A stretch of 64,000 nucleotides of DNA from Paraphysoderma sedebokerense (lineage: Eukaryota > Blastocladiomycota > Physodermatomycetes > Physodermatales > Physodermataceae). Positions 47,900 to 59,554 of this stretch are shown in pieces. The translations under genes were made by a program, and so were the position numbers. The notes below the pieces were generated by a model. The model did no database searches. It saw only the letters and a list, made by a program, of their open reading frames with translations, and was not told the origin of the DNA. Numbering within the stretch: the first letter of the stretch is position 1; the number at the start of each line of letters is the position of its first letter. The DNA lies in contig JAHLJZ010000010.1 of NCBI GenBank assembly GCA_025602915.1, positions 248,001-312,000 of the forward strand, read 5' to 3'.

Positions 47900-50210
47900 A
47901 TGGATGAACCGATAGGTGACCTCAGTCGATCTTTTGCTCGCATTCGTTTTCCTCCCTCCAATTCCATCGGTCAAGCGATGGCACAGCTTGATCCGCAAAA
48001 TCCTGGGATAGACGTCAATTTTCCGAGACGAATTCAACATTCCCGTTCTTTCGCAAAATCACTCACATTGACTGATGCACCCTCGCTTCCGGCTGAATTT
48101 AGAGCACACCGAACTACCTCGAACTCTGCATCATTCACTACAGCTGACTTTCGTAAACAATCTCGTCAAAGCGTAGAATCAAAACCCGCGACGAGGCGAA
48201 ATTCTCGTCAACTGGCAGGTGATCGCAAACCTAGCTCTACGGATACCCCACTTTCAAATTCTGTTCTGATATCACACAGTCAAAATGCACCGAGTATAAT
48301 AGCTACTTCTGAAGATGAAGAAAGTGATTTACAGTCAGATATACATGTCCTTGAAGAAGATTTGGTGCCAGCAGACATGCCAGCATTTAAAGTAGATGAC
48401 GGCAAACTAACCACAATACCATCAGACAGCAGACCTGTATCAACATTGGGTCCATTAGAACTTAAACAAGATACAGATCCTGATTACTTCACATATTTAT
48501 TATCGCGTAAATTTTCGTCATCAAATTTTATTCAGAAAATGGACAGTCGTGACGTTGTGTTCGGTATGGAAACAAAAGAGGCTAAAATGGTGGGCCCCTA
48601 CATGATGGGTGAACTCATCGGAAGAGGTACGTTGTCTGGATGAGTGTCTGTGGGATTGGTGCCATACTCATGGTCAATTTAGGATCTTATGGAAAAGTGA
48701 AAGAAGGGCTGTGTTCAGAAACTTTACAGCGAGTCGCATTCAAAATAGCAAATCACAAACGATTGCGGAAGATACCAAACGGACTGGAAAATGTGACTAG
48801 GGAAATCAAATTGCTCCAGAAGCTCAAGCATCAAAACTGTGTTCGATTGTTAGAAGTGTTCGCGAAAGCTGAAGATAAGTGGGGCCGAACGGAACTTCTA
48901 CCATGGTAACTTACTTTACTAAAATAATGATTTAAGCCTCTTATATTCATCAATTATTTTCAGGACTGCCGCTTTGGAGTCTCAAGGCTACAGGATTCAA
49001 AAGAGATATTTAATTTTTGAACATTGCTCGAATAATCTGCAAGCAATGCTTGACAGTGCACCTGAGCGCAAATTTCCGCTTTCACAAAGTCAGCGGTATT
49101 AAATAATAATGATTACATGCTTTCATGTGGCAATATATATTGATATTCGTCTTTCTTTTCATCCAGATATTTTCGTCAACTCATCGATGGATTAATATAC
49201 CTACACTCACATCACATAACCCATCGAGATATCAAACCCGGAAATATACTAATAACGTTCGACGAGGTTTTGAAAATATCAGACTACGGTGCTGCGGAGG
49301 TAACCACCATTCATGTTCAAGATTACTTCGAGGCATCTAATCAGTAATGAATGAGACAGAGCATCTCGCCTTACGACAAACGCGACATTTGCTCGAGTTT
49401 TGCCGGGACGCACCAATTTTTATCACCTGAAGTCGCTGGAGCCGCATCCGAGCTGTTAGGATCAAAAGTCGATGTGTGGGCTGCCGGAGTTACATTGTAA
49501 GTACTAATTCGTCTGACCCGATATATTACAATTAATTCATCCATATTCTGTTGCACAGGTATAATATAATAAGTGGACAATACCCGTTCGATTTAGTAGA
49601 TGGCAATATATTAGGACTATATGAAAGAATACAAAGGGATGATTTCCCTCTACCGGCGGAAGCAGACGAGTGTTTGTCCACTCTGATAAAAGGTAACAAT
49701 GATATATATCTTGAAACTGGGACCACTGGAATCTAATTTATGAATCTATAGGGATGCTAGAGAAAGACCCAGAAAAACGATTTACAGCTCTGGATGTCGC
49801 AAAGCATGAGTACGAGGCCTATTTCTATTCTGGAATTGTTTAATTCCTAAAGCAGGATTCTTATTTACCGTATTTTCCTTAGTTGGCTTAAAGCTTCCAT
49901 ACCGCGAACAGAAAAAGAAGTTCCAGTTATAATTTCGACCCCGGACGTCCCGCTATTACCGTACACTCTCTTCAATTATCTTGAACCTATGTTCGCAGAA
50001 GAACTGAAAGGATACACAAAATTGTCTTCTCTGACTACTGACCCTCATTTGGAAGAGGATGGTGTTAAAGGAAAATCATCAGGGAACCTAGGAGACATGA
50101 CAGATGAAAAGGTATATATTTATTTATTGACATTAAGTTGCCATCTCACTTTATCTAACTCATTAAACTAGCGAAAACGAAAACTAAAACTACCGTTCTT
50201 CGGAAAATAA
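47900..50210 (+). CDS. STK11: LKB1/STK11 master AMPK-family kinase
   Basis: Upstream activator of AMPK-related kinases; in animals it works with STRAD and MO25. Nine exons: 47900-48626, 48683-48905, 48964-49095, 49167-49299, 49360-49496, 49559-49692, 49752-49809, 49883-50111, 50172-50210; 603 aa. A Ser-rich N-terminus of ~235 residues precedes [68 protein letters not shown] and [10 protein letters not shown]. These track LKB1 (IPNGEANV, MLDSVPEKRFP, DLGVAE) rather than CaMKK or Elm1. DFG is DYG here; LKB1 has [24 protein letters not shown] and [20 protein letters not shown] close the domain. The C-terminal tail is short and basic ([12 protein letters not shown]), without an obvious CaaX box. 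Confidence 0.93.
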
Positions 50211-50365
50211 GCATATTGGAGTATTTAATATTAGTAGATATCTATTGCATGGAAAAAACATATTTGTAACATCAAACAATCTATCGCAGAAATCACCTGG
50301 ATGTGTAAATATAACTGTGGAATCAAACAAAAGAACATAGATCAAAATCATAAGCATTCAAACTC

Positions 50366-53300
50366 TTAATCCACTTTTACCAAATCCGCCAGAATTTTAG
50401 TCTCCTTATCAAATTTCACGCTTTCAAATAACAATTCTTCTTCAAACAAGTCTCTCAAACCTTTCGCCTTTTCGCTTTCATCTGTAACAACCGCTAGTCT
50501 CCTTTTTTCCTTAGCAATCTCACACTTATATATATCGTCATAGATGCTGTTGGTAAAGTGGTACTTTGGTTGACTCCATAGCAAGTACAAGTTACCAAAG
50601 AACAACGGGAAAGACATAAATTGAACGGTAAGTAATCTGAACCTCAAACTCCAAGTCTCTGGTTCAATATAATTGACGTTCCAAAATATTGGTACCAAGT
50701 AGGTATAAAATCCGGACATCACAATTAAAACCATCATCGCGATTGAAGTAAACAAGACGTTATAGTGTCGCATTAAATACAAGAATAACGAATCTTGGAT
50801 TTCTCGTTTGTGTGTAAAAAACCAACGACGGACAATTGTAGAGTAGGGAGCAGATCGAGGTAACGGGGTTAAACATTTGAATAAGTATAGTCGCTGATAT
50901 GTGTACCATAACAAGAATCCGGGAATCAAAGATGCACCGATATATATGAATATGAGAGACGGTAGATGGAGAACGGTAGAATCTAAGTATTCGTATGTAT
51001 ATCCGATGATATAATATATCAAAGTGTATGCGCCCCAACAGAAAGCGTAATAGAATATGGTGAAAGCGAAGCATATAATGAATGCTAGTCGGTTTTTACC
51101 CTGTTATAATACAATAATGAATAAATTGGACAATGTAAAGAATGGAAATGTAAATTCTTACTTTGTCGCGATCATCGATCTGTTTTGGTCTTCTAAGAAT
51201 TACCCACAAATCGCAATAAGTATACTTGTGGACAATAAGAAGCGTAAGGACAATCCAAAATGCCGATAAAGCAAATAACGTCAAGATATTGCGTAACATC
51301 TGTTGACTTCCTAGAGCTGTTCTTTTTGCATAAAAGGATTCAATCAACTGGACTGTTCGTAAAGCATATTCTTCGTCGGACAAGACAGCATTGTAGGCTT
51401 GCTCCATATCTTGCAACCATGTAATTTCTGAAATCTGGAAACCGGCGGTCTTAAAGTAAGTGCTAACCAAAGAAAGCTTTTGAACATATAAATCCCTGTA
51501 CGAGTTGGAAAGCTGAGCAGGGGAAAGCAAGAGAGACAGGAATGGATCAAATTTGCCGATCGCAGCCGACGGAGCAGGTAGACCTGATTTGGGGAGAGTC
51601 ATTGGCGATACAAAAAGACAATTGAGAAAAAATTGTAAGTGAACTCACCCATATATGCTGAAACGGTGGCAGCCACATCAAGATTAGAAACAATATTTAA
51701 CTTCGCGTTGGGGTATGTCTTCTCGGCAGATTTAAAGGGATTTTGCGCAGGTACGTTTACTCCAGCGTTACTATTCTTTTGGTAATACGCAAGAGGGACA
51801 AATCTGATCTCATCTTGAGCACCTCCGTGACCACTAAGTATCCATATGAATTAGAAGCTGAGACTAAGAGGAGAATTTAAACCGTAAACGCCATACCCTA
51901 CAACGCGACGCATTCCATGATCACTAAGAATGACTACAGACAGAATTAGCATCAAACTTGTTCTAAATCAGAGAGCAGGAGTAACACACCTAAAAGTGTA
52001 GAATTATCAACTGCATCAACCACTTGTCTAAGATATGTCACTGATTTATCAACCGCCTTGGTATATTCTGCATCAATTCCGCCAGTGTGTCCTTGTAAAT
52101 CGACATTTGACAAATGGAGAAGCATAAAATCTGCTGATTTATTTTTGACTGCAGAAAGAAAGTGGTTAAATCGCAAAGCATCCGGAACTTCGGCAGATGG
52201 TCTGGTGTTTGCGAAAAGATCGTACTCAAAGGGAACTGTTTTATCTGTTTGAATATAAAAACCAAAATGAAAGATTGAGAAAGAGAGTAGAGACAGATCA
52301 CAGAGATGTAGAACGAACCATAATCAATTTTTGATTGAGCTAGGGCAAGGAACCACGGGGATGAAGTGATAAAAGTTGTTCCATTGCAGCGCTTAACCTG
52401 GCTAAAGATTGTATCATATATTGTTTCGGGAACTTGCAAGTTGCCTATTGGAATTGGGAGAAGACAGAGAGTCAGACTTCAGGTGGAGTAGAACAAATGC
52501 GACAATGTCTTCAGTACCTAAGACCCCTGTAAATTCTGGCGAGGAACCTGTAATTGTGGCCATCCTATCCGAGATCACAACCATTAGTTAACGACAATTT
52601 ATCCGTCACGACTCAAAATAGAGATAAACGAACCAATTCGGTACCGACATTGTCGGAAGCTGTACCGCCATTTCCGAGTATCTCACCGAATCCTGGGCAA
52701 TATCAGTCCAGAAAGACTTCAAATTTTCATTCTGCGTCAATTGGGTTCTATCAAGACCATCGACTAAGACGATAGCCGCTCGTTTTGAAACTGTGCATCG
52801 ACTACTCTGATAAAGAGGGCTATGCTCTAGAGCCTTCATTCGCATTTCATTCACTTCCTTTGTTTCGAAGTATTCTCTACCGGTAAGAGTTGAAACAGTG
52901 GTATTGAATTCCACAATCCAATTAATAGATAAGAGCACCTAATGATAATGAGTGTGGGTTAACTATGATTTTGTTATTCCAAATATAGCGAAAGACATAC
53001 CAAAAATATCGCAGTGACCCATCCCAGATATTTCGCGCCGCCTAACAATCTCTTTTTGTGTCGTTTTCTAACCCTTTCTATCGCAAGCGTTCTTTCTACT
53101 CTGCGTAAGCCTTCAAGGGCCTTCTCGGAGGCTTTTCCATCATTTTTTTCAAACAATTTGATCAAAGTTTTCTTCGAATCAACATGGCCCCGTTCTGACG
53201 GCTTTAAGTAGAAAGTAGGTGTGCGAAAGAACATAATGACAAGAGTAATTACCGTTGAAAGATGTATGAAAATGAGCGTGGCCGCTAACGCAATGCGTTG

Positions 53301-54267
53301 GCTGAAATGAGATGAAATGTTAGCGATAGGCGCAAACAAGGCATGTGATCACTTGAGTTGTATACCTCGTTGGATAAGTAAAATTAGTGATGTCAACCAA
53401 AAAGCAGAAAAGCTTGACGGATATGAGGAACAGAAATATTGGTCTCAAATTTCGCGGGTGGTATGGTCGCAAAATATATACAAGACAGATAATCGAGCAC
53501 AGGAAGCTCAAGAATGAACCGCCAACTATTAAATTAATGTTATTGACCCATATATGATGTGATACTGTATCCGTCCGTACTCAAAGCATACCTTGCAACC
53601 ATCTGAATAAGAATGAGCTGTCGCTGACGATGTTGTCGGTAAAGTTCATGGCATCCAGGAGCATCAATGCTGATGTTTTAAATTTAAGTCAACATTTATC
53701 AAAATGAGCTGATTCTTAACCAGACTCTGAACAAGAGGACTTACTCGGCACTGCTTCCAGCGCAATGAAAGTGGCAGAAATTATAGCATCGAGGAAGAAT
53801 TGTATTTCTAGGACGATTATAAGCATAGTCGCGTATTTTGAGCTCTGCTCTAACTCTTTTAGCGGGTTTTCGAGCATTCGCCGAGACAGTTGTCTCTTTA
53901 AACCAGCTTTTAGAGTAGGCGAGGAGGCTGAAGCATTCAATTCTTTTTCCTTGTCCGGTAGTGAACCAACCGAGTCCTGGCGGTTATGGTGAAGTTTCTC
54001 TAAGGGGATTACAGTGTGCGGAACTATCTGTTCCTTCTCTTTGACTGGCACTGTCGGCGCGCTCGCCTGGACGTTACCAGAAGGACTTTCATTCGTTTTT
54101 GGAGCAATTGAAGAATGTAATTGCGGCATGGATGTATCCTTGGTTGAAAGTGACATGGCTGAACTACTACGCATATGAAGAGGGAGTTTATCCACGGGGA
54201 TGACCGTGTGGGGGACGAGATGAGTCGTCGAACCCCGCACATCAGAGAGTGCAGTTTGTTCGTCCAT
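50366..54267 (-). CDS. Ten-span membrane protein with alkaline-phosphatase-superfamily domain (GPI-ethanolamine-phosphate-transferase-like)
   Basis: Probable lumenal phosphodiesterase or phosphoethanolamine transferase. Twelve exons: 54267-53745, 53669-53592, 53525-53366, 53301-53001, 52938-52634, 52564-52518, 52444-52319, 52235-51990, 51933-51897, 51833-51649, 51583-51162, 51100-50366; 1054 aa and in frame throughout. Residues 1-130 are cytosolic-looking and carry a duplicated motif (VPHTVIPVDKLPLH / VPHTVIPLEKLHHN). About five TM helices follow. The metal-binding core is AAIVLVDGLDRTQL, QLPTMSVPNWMATITG (nucleophile Thr), NVDLQGHTGG, LSDHGM and GGHGGAQDE, the PIG-N/-O/-G type order. About five more TM helices end the protein. 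The N-terminal membrane region sets it apart from Mcd4/Gpi7/Gpi13, so the exact substrate is unknown. Confidence 0.8.
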
Positions 54268-54494
54268 TATGGAGACCTACTTGTGTCCAAATGCAATTTT
54301 AATGTCGCTGAAATTCAAGACGGTATAAAAGGTGGGAAAGTAAACCGGCGAAAAATTGCGACCCCTCGGTTGACCCCCTTTTGATTGAACAATAATTTTG
54401 AAATCTCAGCCGGGCCAAGCGGTGACAGTTATCAAACGCGCTTTGCCCTGCAATTGGATCATGTCTTGCGCCCATTGCCAATGTCAAACTAACA

Positions 54495-56555
54495 TTAATT
54501 ATCTTTACTCAGAAAGCTCGGCACTATTCCCAACGCCACATTACGATATTCCTTCATCATCTTTAATCCTTCATTCCCGTACCAAAACATTGTCCAATGA
54601 TTCGACACCTTCACCGCCCCAGTCGATCTCTCAAAATACCTTGAAAGACGGATTCCACAAGTTAGAACATCATCGACGGGACGTAGCAAGAATTGTTTCA
54701 ATGTATACATACCAATTATTCACCTTGTTATCGTTCCTGGACCGCCACATCAAATCTTCGTACACTTTCAACAACTGAAGCCATAGTATATCAGCGACGC
54801 CGATACCCTGACTGTTCGGTGCAACAGCAAACTTATCCAAATACGGGATTATTTTCTTTTCATCCTTTCTGGAGAGCGCAGCAGTATTGTCTAGACCATT
54901 GAATCCTAACTTCCATTCATTCGTCACAATAGCAGCACCTTCGTAATCGCCGGCAATTACAATTGTATCCACAACATGCTCAATTCGACGCCAATAGGCA
55001 TCGTAATCCAATGTCCTCCGAAATGATGATTCCAAGAGTGAGGCTAAACTGGGAAGATGAATGCTAGGATCTGATATTGATGATGCGATCCGTAACTTTA
55101 AACCGTGGCGGAGCACAGTGGAACGAATCGACTTATCTTTTTGACTTAGGGAGCCACGAGAGTCTACTGAAGTCGGGAGAGTCGCAAAGGAAGACAATGA
55201 AACAATCGGCGATCTTGTTTGCTGATTGAGTCGGCTGGATGGTAGAGAAACGGGCAATAGTGGTTTGTCGGTGATGGTATTGGTAATGATTGATTCAGTT
55301 TCTTCCGAGGATGTCATAATAGCGGAGCATGTCGATGGTAATATATCGAGTAATTCCTTAACCGTAACAAAATTATACAAAGAATGGATCGTCGACGATA
55401 ATTCTTGCGCAGAGTACGAATCAGTCGAAGCTGCGTGAGTTGTCATGGGTGCAGAATATTTGTTATATGACTTTCTTGGCGCTATCGGGTTTTCGACGGC
55501 GTAAGCAACAATATCATCAAACTCATCCTGCAAATTCACAAAAGTGGCATACTCTCCGTCACTATTTCGAATAACCCTATCAAAACCGTCAATCACTACA
55601 ATTTTTACTATTTTTAACTTCTCTGCCGCGATCGGCTTTTTTGTACTTGCACCGATCGCTTTGCTGGAGGTACTGAGTAATTTGGTTAACGAGATCAAAG
55701 CAGAATTTGCAGATACTGGTATATTCGTCGGATTTGAAATTGTCTGGGCGAGGGGAAGTAGAATCGGAATATGAGATAACCTCATAGCCGATTGAAGAGG
55801 ATCTAAGTCGATGTTGATATGGGTTGATGCTTTTTGTTGGAGACTAAAATTCGAGATAATTGATTTCGATGTCAGTAGCGGCTTTAGCTGACTTGCATTC
55901 TCCAGTTCTGGATCAGATAGGTTGGCCAAAGGACTTGATGAATGACAGTGAGATTCCAAAGGCGATTCTCCATCCAAAACGTTAAAAACACCGTTATAAA
56001 ATAAAGACGCCTTCCCATTCATCTTTACGATGGCATCCACTATTTCGAATCCATCTTCAATCATTCTTGAACGAACATGGCTCAACGACTCATGAATCTC
56101 CTTCAATCGATCGCTTCCTAATTTTCCAACGTCCTTTTGGATTTTCATACTGGAAATAGTTTGGTAGCCCGAATAATCCCCAAACTTCCACTCAGCATTA
56201 TCTAACACCACAATTGGAGTTACTCCCAACTGTTGCAATTGGACTAAGTTGGCCGCAACCTTGTCGACCGAATCGACTGACGTAAATGGCAAATGTAACT
56301 TGACGATGGCAATATTAACAGGTTTGGACTTTGTAGAAGAAGGTTTCTCGATGTATCGTTTCAAAAAGTGTCGGGCTTCCCGCTTCGACGGAACGGTACT
56401 GAGGACTTTTAATATTAAATTCTAAGACGATCAGGACCCAGAAAAATTCTAAATCAGTTTCTGATAAAATATGATCTAGTTTTGTCAGTGATACTATACT
56501 TTCTCTTTTAAAGCTTTTGCGGAACCGTAAAATGGTTGCGAATTGTCGTTGGCAT
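54495..56555 (-). CDS. ARG2: N-acetylglutamate synthase (arginine biosynthesis)
   Basis: Mitochondrial first step of arginine synthesis: acetyl-CoA plus glutamate to N-acetylglutamate. Exons 56421-54713 and 54639-54495 are firm; a 30-base first exon 56555-56526 (MPTTIRNHFT) fits by phase but uses a weak GTTCCG donor, so the N-terminus and presequence are uncertain. Firm part: 617 aa. LILKVLSTVPSKREARHFLKRY is the fungal NAGS start; an amino-acid-kinase-like domain follows (VVLDNAEWKFGDYSG). The C-terminal GNAT/NAT domain reads YLDKFAVAPNSQGIGVADIL (acetyl-CoA loop QGxGVAD), DLMWRSRNDNKVNNWYFERS and HWTMFWYGN. These are family hallmarks, so the identity is secure. Confidence 0.9.
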
Positions 56556-57076
56556 TCTCCTTTATTTTTGAATCAGTTAGTTAGATTGCTGAAGCCCAAG
56601 GTTAAAATACCATGCAACTACCAACCTGGGACAAAACTTGAGATGTCCGAATACACCGCCGACCTTGCTTGGATTGTAACCATGAATTATTGGAAGTTAC
56701 CCTAAAGCGACACATATAGCATGACCATTTGCCTCCAATCTTGGCACTATGCTGAAGAAACATATCTCGCGGAGGTTACTCGGAGAGACCAAATTCTTTT
56801 AAAACTTTCCAAATGTGGTCACTAATGTAGTCTAATCGAGTGTCTAAAGATGTGAGAGCAAGGGACATGAGGTATGTGTATGGTTAGAGATTTACATAGT
56901 AAATATTGTCGAACCGGAACTACCGAACTAAAAGTCGGTGACTCACGAAATCACGTTGACAATCGTACAGCGAATTTTCCACTTTATTTGGATGGATTAT
57001 TATTAAATTACAGGTACATCAAGAACATTTGAAAATTTATCCAGCAAGCTCGTATCGTAATGCGCTCTTCATGCTT
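56556..57076. other. Gap between NAGS and NADH dehydrogenase
   Basis: About 520 bases with the NAGS promoter and the downstream flank of the dehydrogenase. An additional NAGS first exon could lie here; I could not find one that fits. A plus-strand frame at 56517-56705 is a shadow. Confidence 0.3.
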
Positions 57077-59319
57077 TTAAAGCCTAACGTATGAACGACC
57101 GAACATGAATGTTAAGAGCCAATACATGGGGATTAACATTTTATTCTTCCATGACACAGAATAAGTCTAATAAAACCATGGTCAGAGACTAAAATAAAGT
57201 GTACTGTATTTGATGCAGGAAAGATGTTACCAAGTACGCTGATCGCCAAAAAAACCATGCAAAGGGTCCTTTGTTCTTGACCTCTTCCGAGAAATCTACC
57301 ACAGCACGCCATCCTCCCACATACGCCATAGCGCCGCGGTGTACATATGTGAACGGTTGTGGTTGGTAATCTGGATTATGAGCTTTCTTGTTGAGCTGTT
57401 TATATAAGTACACAGCTTTCTGATTCGCGACTTGGGCGGTTGCCGGAAGATCATGCTCTGTCGAGGGCAATTTAATAAAAAGTTTCTCATCTAGTATAAA
57501 AAAGTTCAAACAAACCTTTGATGGTAGCGCAGTCTCCTAATGCATATACATTGTTCATCACGTTGCCAGCTTTGTCAAACACTCGCAAACAATCATCAGT
57601 GACGATTCGCTTTGATTCGTCTTTGGAGAGAGCCGAATCAAGTGATTGTATGAGCGGAATTTGCGTTAAACCGGTTGCCTGAATAATGAGGCAGATTGTA
57701 AGATGAGAGTTCTGTCAGAAGATGGGCCACTTTCTACTCACCCAGACTAACATTCCATAAGGCACTTCAGATCCATCCGCCAAAACTATTTTCCCTTTAT
57801 CAACTTCTGCCACCCGTGTTCCTGTGCGAATTTTGATTCCTCTCCTCATAAATCGCTTTTGTGCGTAATCCGCCAGACTTTGATCGAAACTGCCAAGAAT
57901 ACGTTTGGCGACCTGTCTGATCGTTAGATCCGATCTTAGATGGAAAAGGAAGGAGAAACACATACATCGTAAACAGTCATCTGGACCTTCGGCATGAGAG
58001 CAGGATACAGTTTTGACAAGTCTTCCATGATAAAGTCGTGAAGTTCAGCGGCAAGCTGAAGAGAATTGATAAACGTCAGTTTTCCCATGCTGGTAAGGAG
58101 GGTATTTCCAACAGACAAATACTTCGATTCCAGTCGGTCCGCCTAGTGTTGGTTTGTATAGAAAACTGCGTCAACCTATAATGACCAGGAATCTTTGATC
58201 AACTCATGTCATACCTCCTACAATCTGAAAATGCAACAACTGAATTTGTTCTTGCTCCGTGGCGTACGGTTGACTAGCGTGCTCGAAACACTCAATGACT
58301 CTTCTTCGGATTTTTTTGGCATCGGCAATATCTTTCAGGAAAAAGGCATTTTCGTTTACACCTATAAACGGAACCTTAGCGACATCCTTTTTATCACTAT
58401 CGCTATGACTATATTGAGTATAGATGTATTGGAGCAATCTCGTCTGAGTTGACCTACCTTGAATTCCAAAAGTATTGCTCTGTGCTCCTGGAGCAATCAC
58501 CAATTTGTCGAAACCAAGAGAGAACTGTTCTTTTGTGTCCTCCAAATTTGAAGTGCATTTTATCTCTTTCTTCTCAAAATCAATACTATCCGCATATGCT
58601 TGATAAAATTGAATCTGCTGTGTAAAATTTCGGACAGGTTCTACCACGCATCTAAACTCAAGTGTTCCTACAGCCGTACTGGATACAAAGAGAGGACGTA
58701 TCGGAATTAATCGAATTCCTCAACTCGACTATGAAAAACTAAACAAGATATTTTTAACATACCCCGCTAATAGTGGTGTGAAAACGAAATAATTTCGGGG
58801 AGATACTACTATCACCTGATATTAGAAGATATTAGAAGAAGATTCAAATAAATCGATTCCAGCAGTCAATACCCCGAGTTCTTGGTGACGTATCTTGAGA
58901 TGATATGAATCAACTGTACCTCATACTGTCGGGTATCGATACCTCTTAGTAGCTTGAATCCAGCCCAGCCAGATCCCAATATAACCAATCGACCTATATC
59001 ATTGAATAAGTACAAATACAGGATAAAACCACGACCGCCAAATTAAAAAACTTGTTCATCGTGTAAGCGACTATACTGAAAGTTGCCGTACCTTGAGATT
59101 TCCCCAAAGAAGTAATAGGTCTAATAGACTGAAACCCTCGTAAAGGTGTAGGCGTTAACTTTGGTACAAGAGTTGAAGATTGTCGGCATGATCGAACTGG
59201 TTGATAATGAATCCATTAAAGGGGTACCCAGGGGCGTAATTTCAACTGTATGAAAAATCGGAAGGAACCATACCGCAGGTTGATGCTACCAAGGCTATAC
59301 CTCTGTATCCGGAAAACAT
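57077..59319 (-). CDS. Type II (alternative) NADH:ubiquinone oxidoreductase
   Basis: Rotenone-insensitive flavoenzyme of the mitochondrial inner membrane (NDI1/NDE1 family). Twelve exons: 59319-59301, 59196-59092, 58993-58920, 58815-58763, 58678-58458, 58361-58215, 58142-58123, 58055-57966, 57912-57742, 57678-57516, 57490-57231, 57166-57077; 470 aa. The N-terminus is Arg-rich without acids (MFSGYRVRSCRQSSTLVPK), a mitochondrial presequence. LVILGSGWAGFKLLRGI is the FAD GxGxxG; VIVVSPRNYFVFTPLL follows, and FQIVGGGPTGIELAAEL is the NADH GxGxxG, formed across three exons including one of 20 bases. VYALGDCAT and WFFWRSAYLTYSVSWKNK complete the fold. Matrix or outer-face orientation cannot be told. 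Confidence 0.94.
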
Positions 59320-59554
59320 AGGTATGCTTTAATGTACAATACAGTTGTGTCTTCACTCTGGATATATTGGACTAATTATTGGTACACAACAGCCCATTTA
59401 AGCGTTCTCTAATGATTTACATGAGCGCGGTGAGTCACCCGTTGAAATGAGTTTAGTAGAAGCGGTTCTCAGTTCCGGCTCTTTACGAGACCGAGGTAAT
59501 AACCATTTGTGATCAGTAACCTCTGGAAATTCTTTTGATATTCTTCGATATATT

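Noticed and set aside
47900-50210. CaMKK/Elm1-type kinase
   Set aside because: Motifs around the C-helix, the RFP-like insert region and the substrate loop match LKB1 rather than CaMKK, which has an RP insert not seen here.
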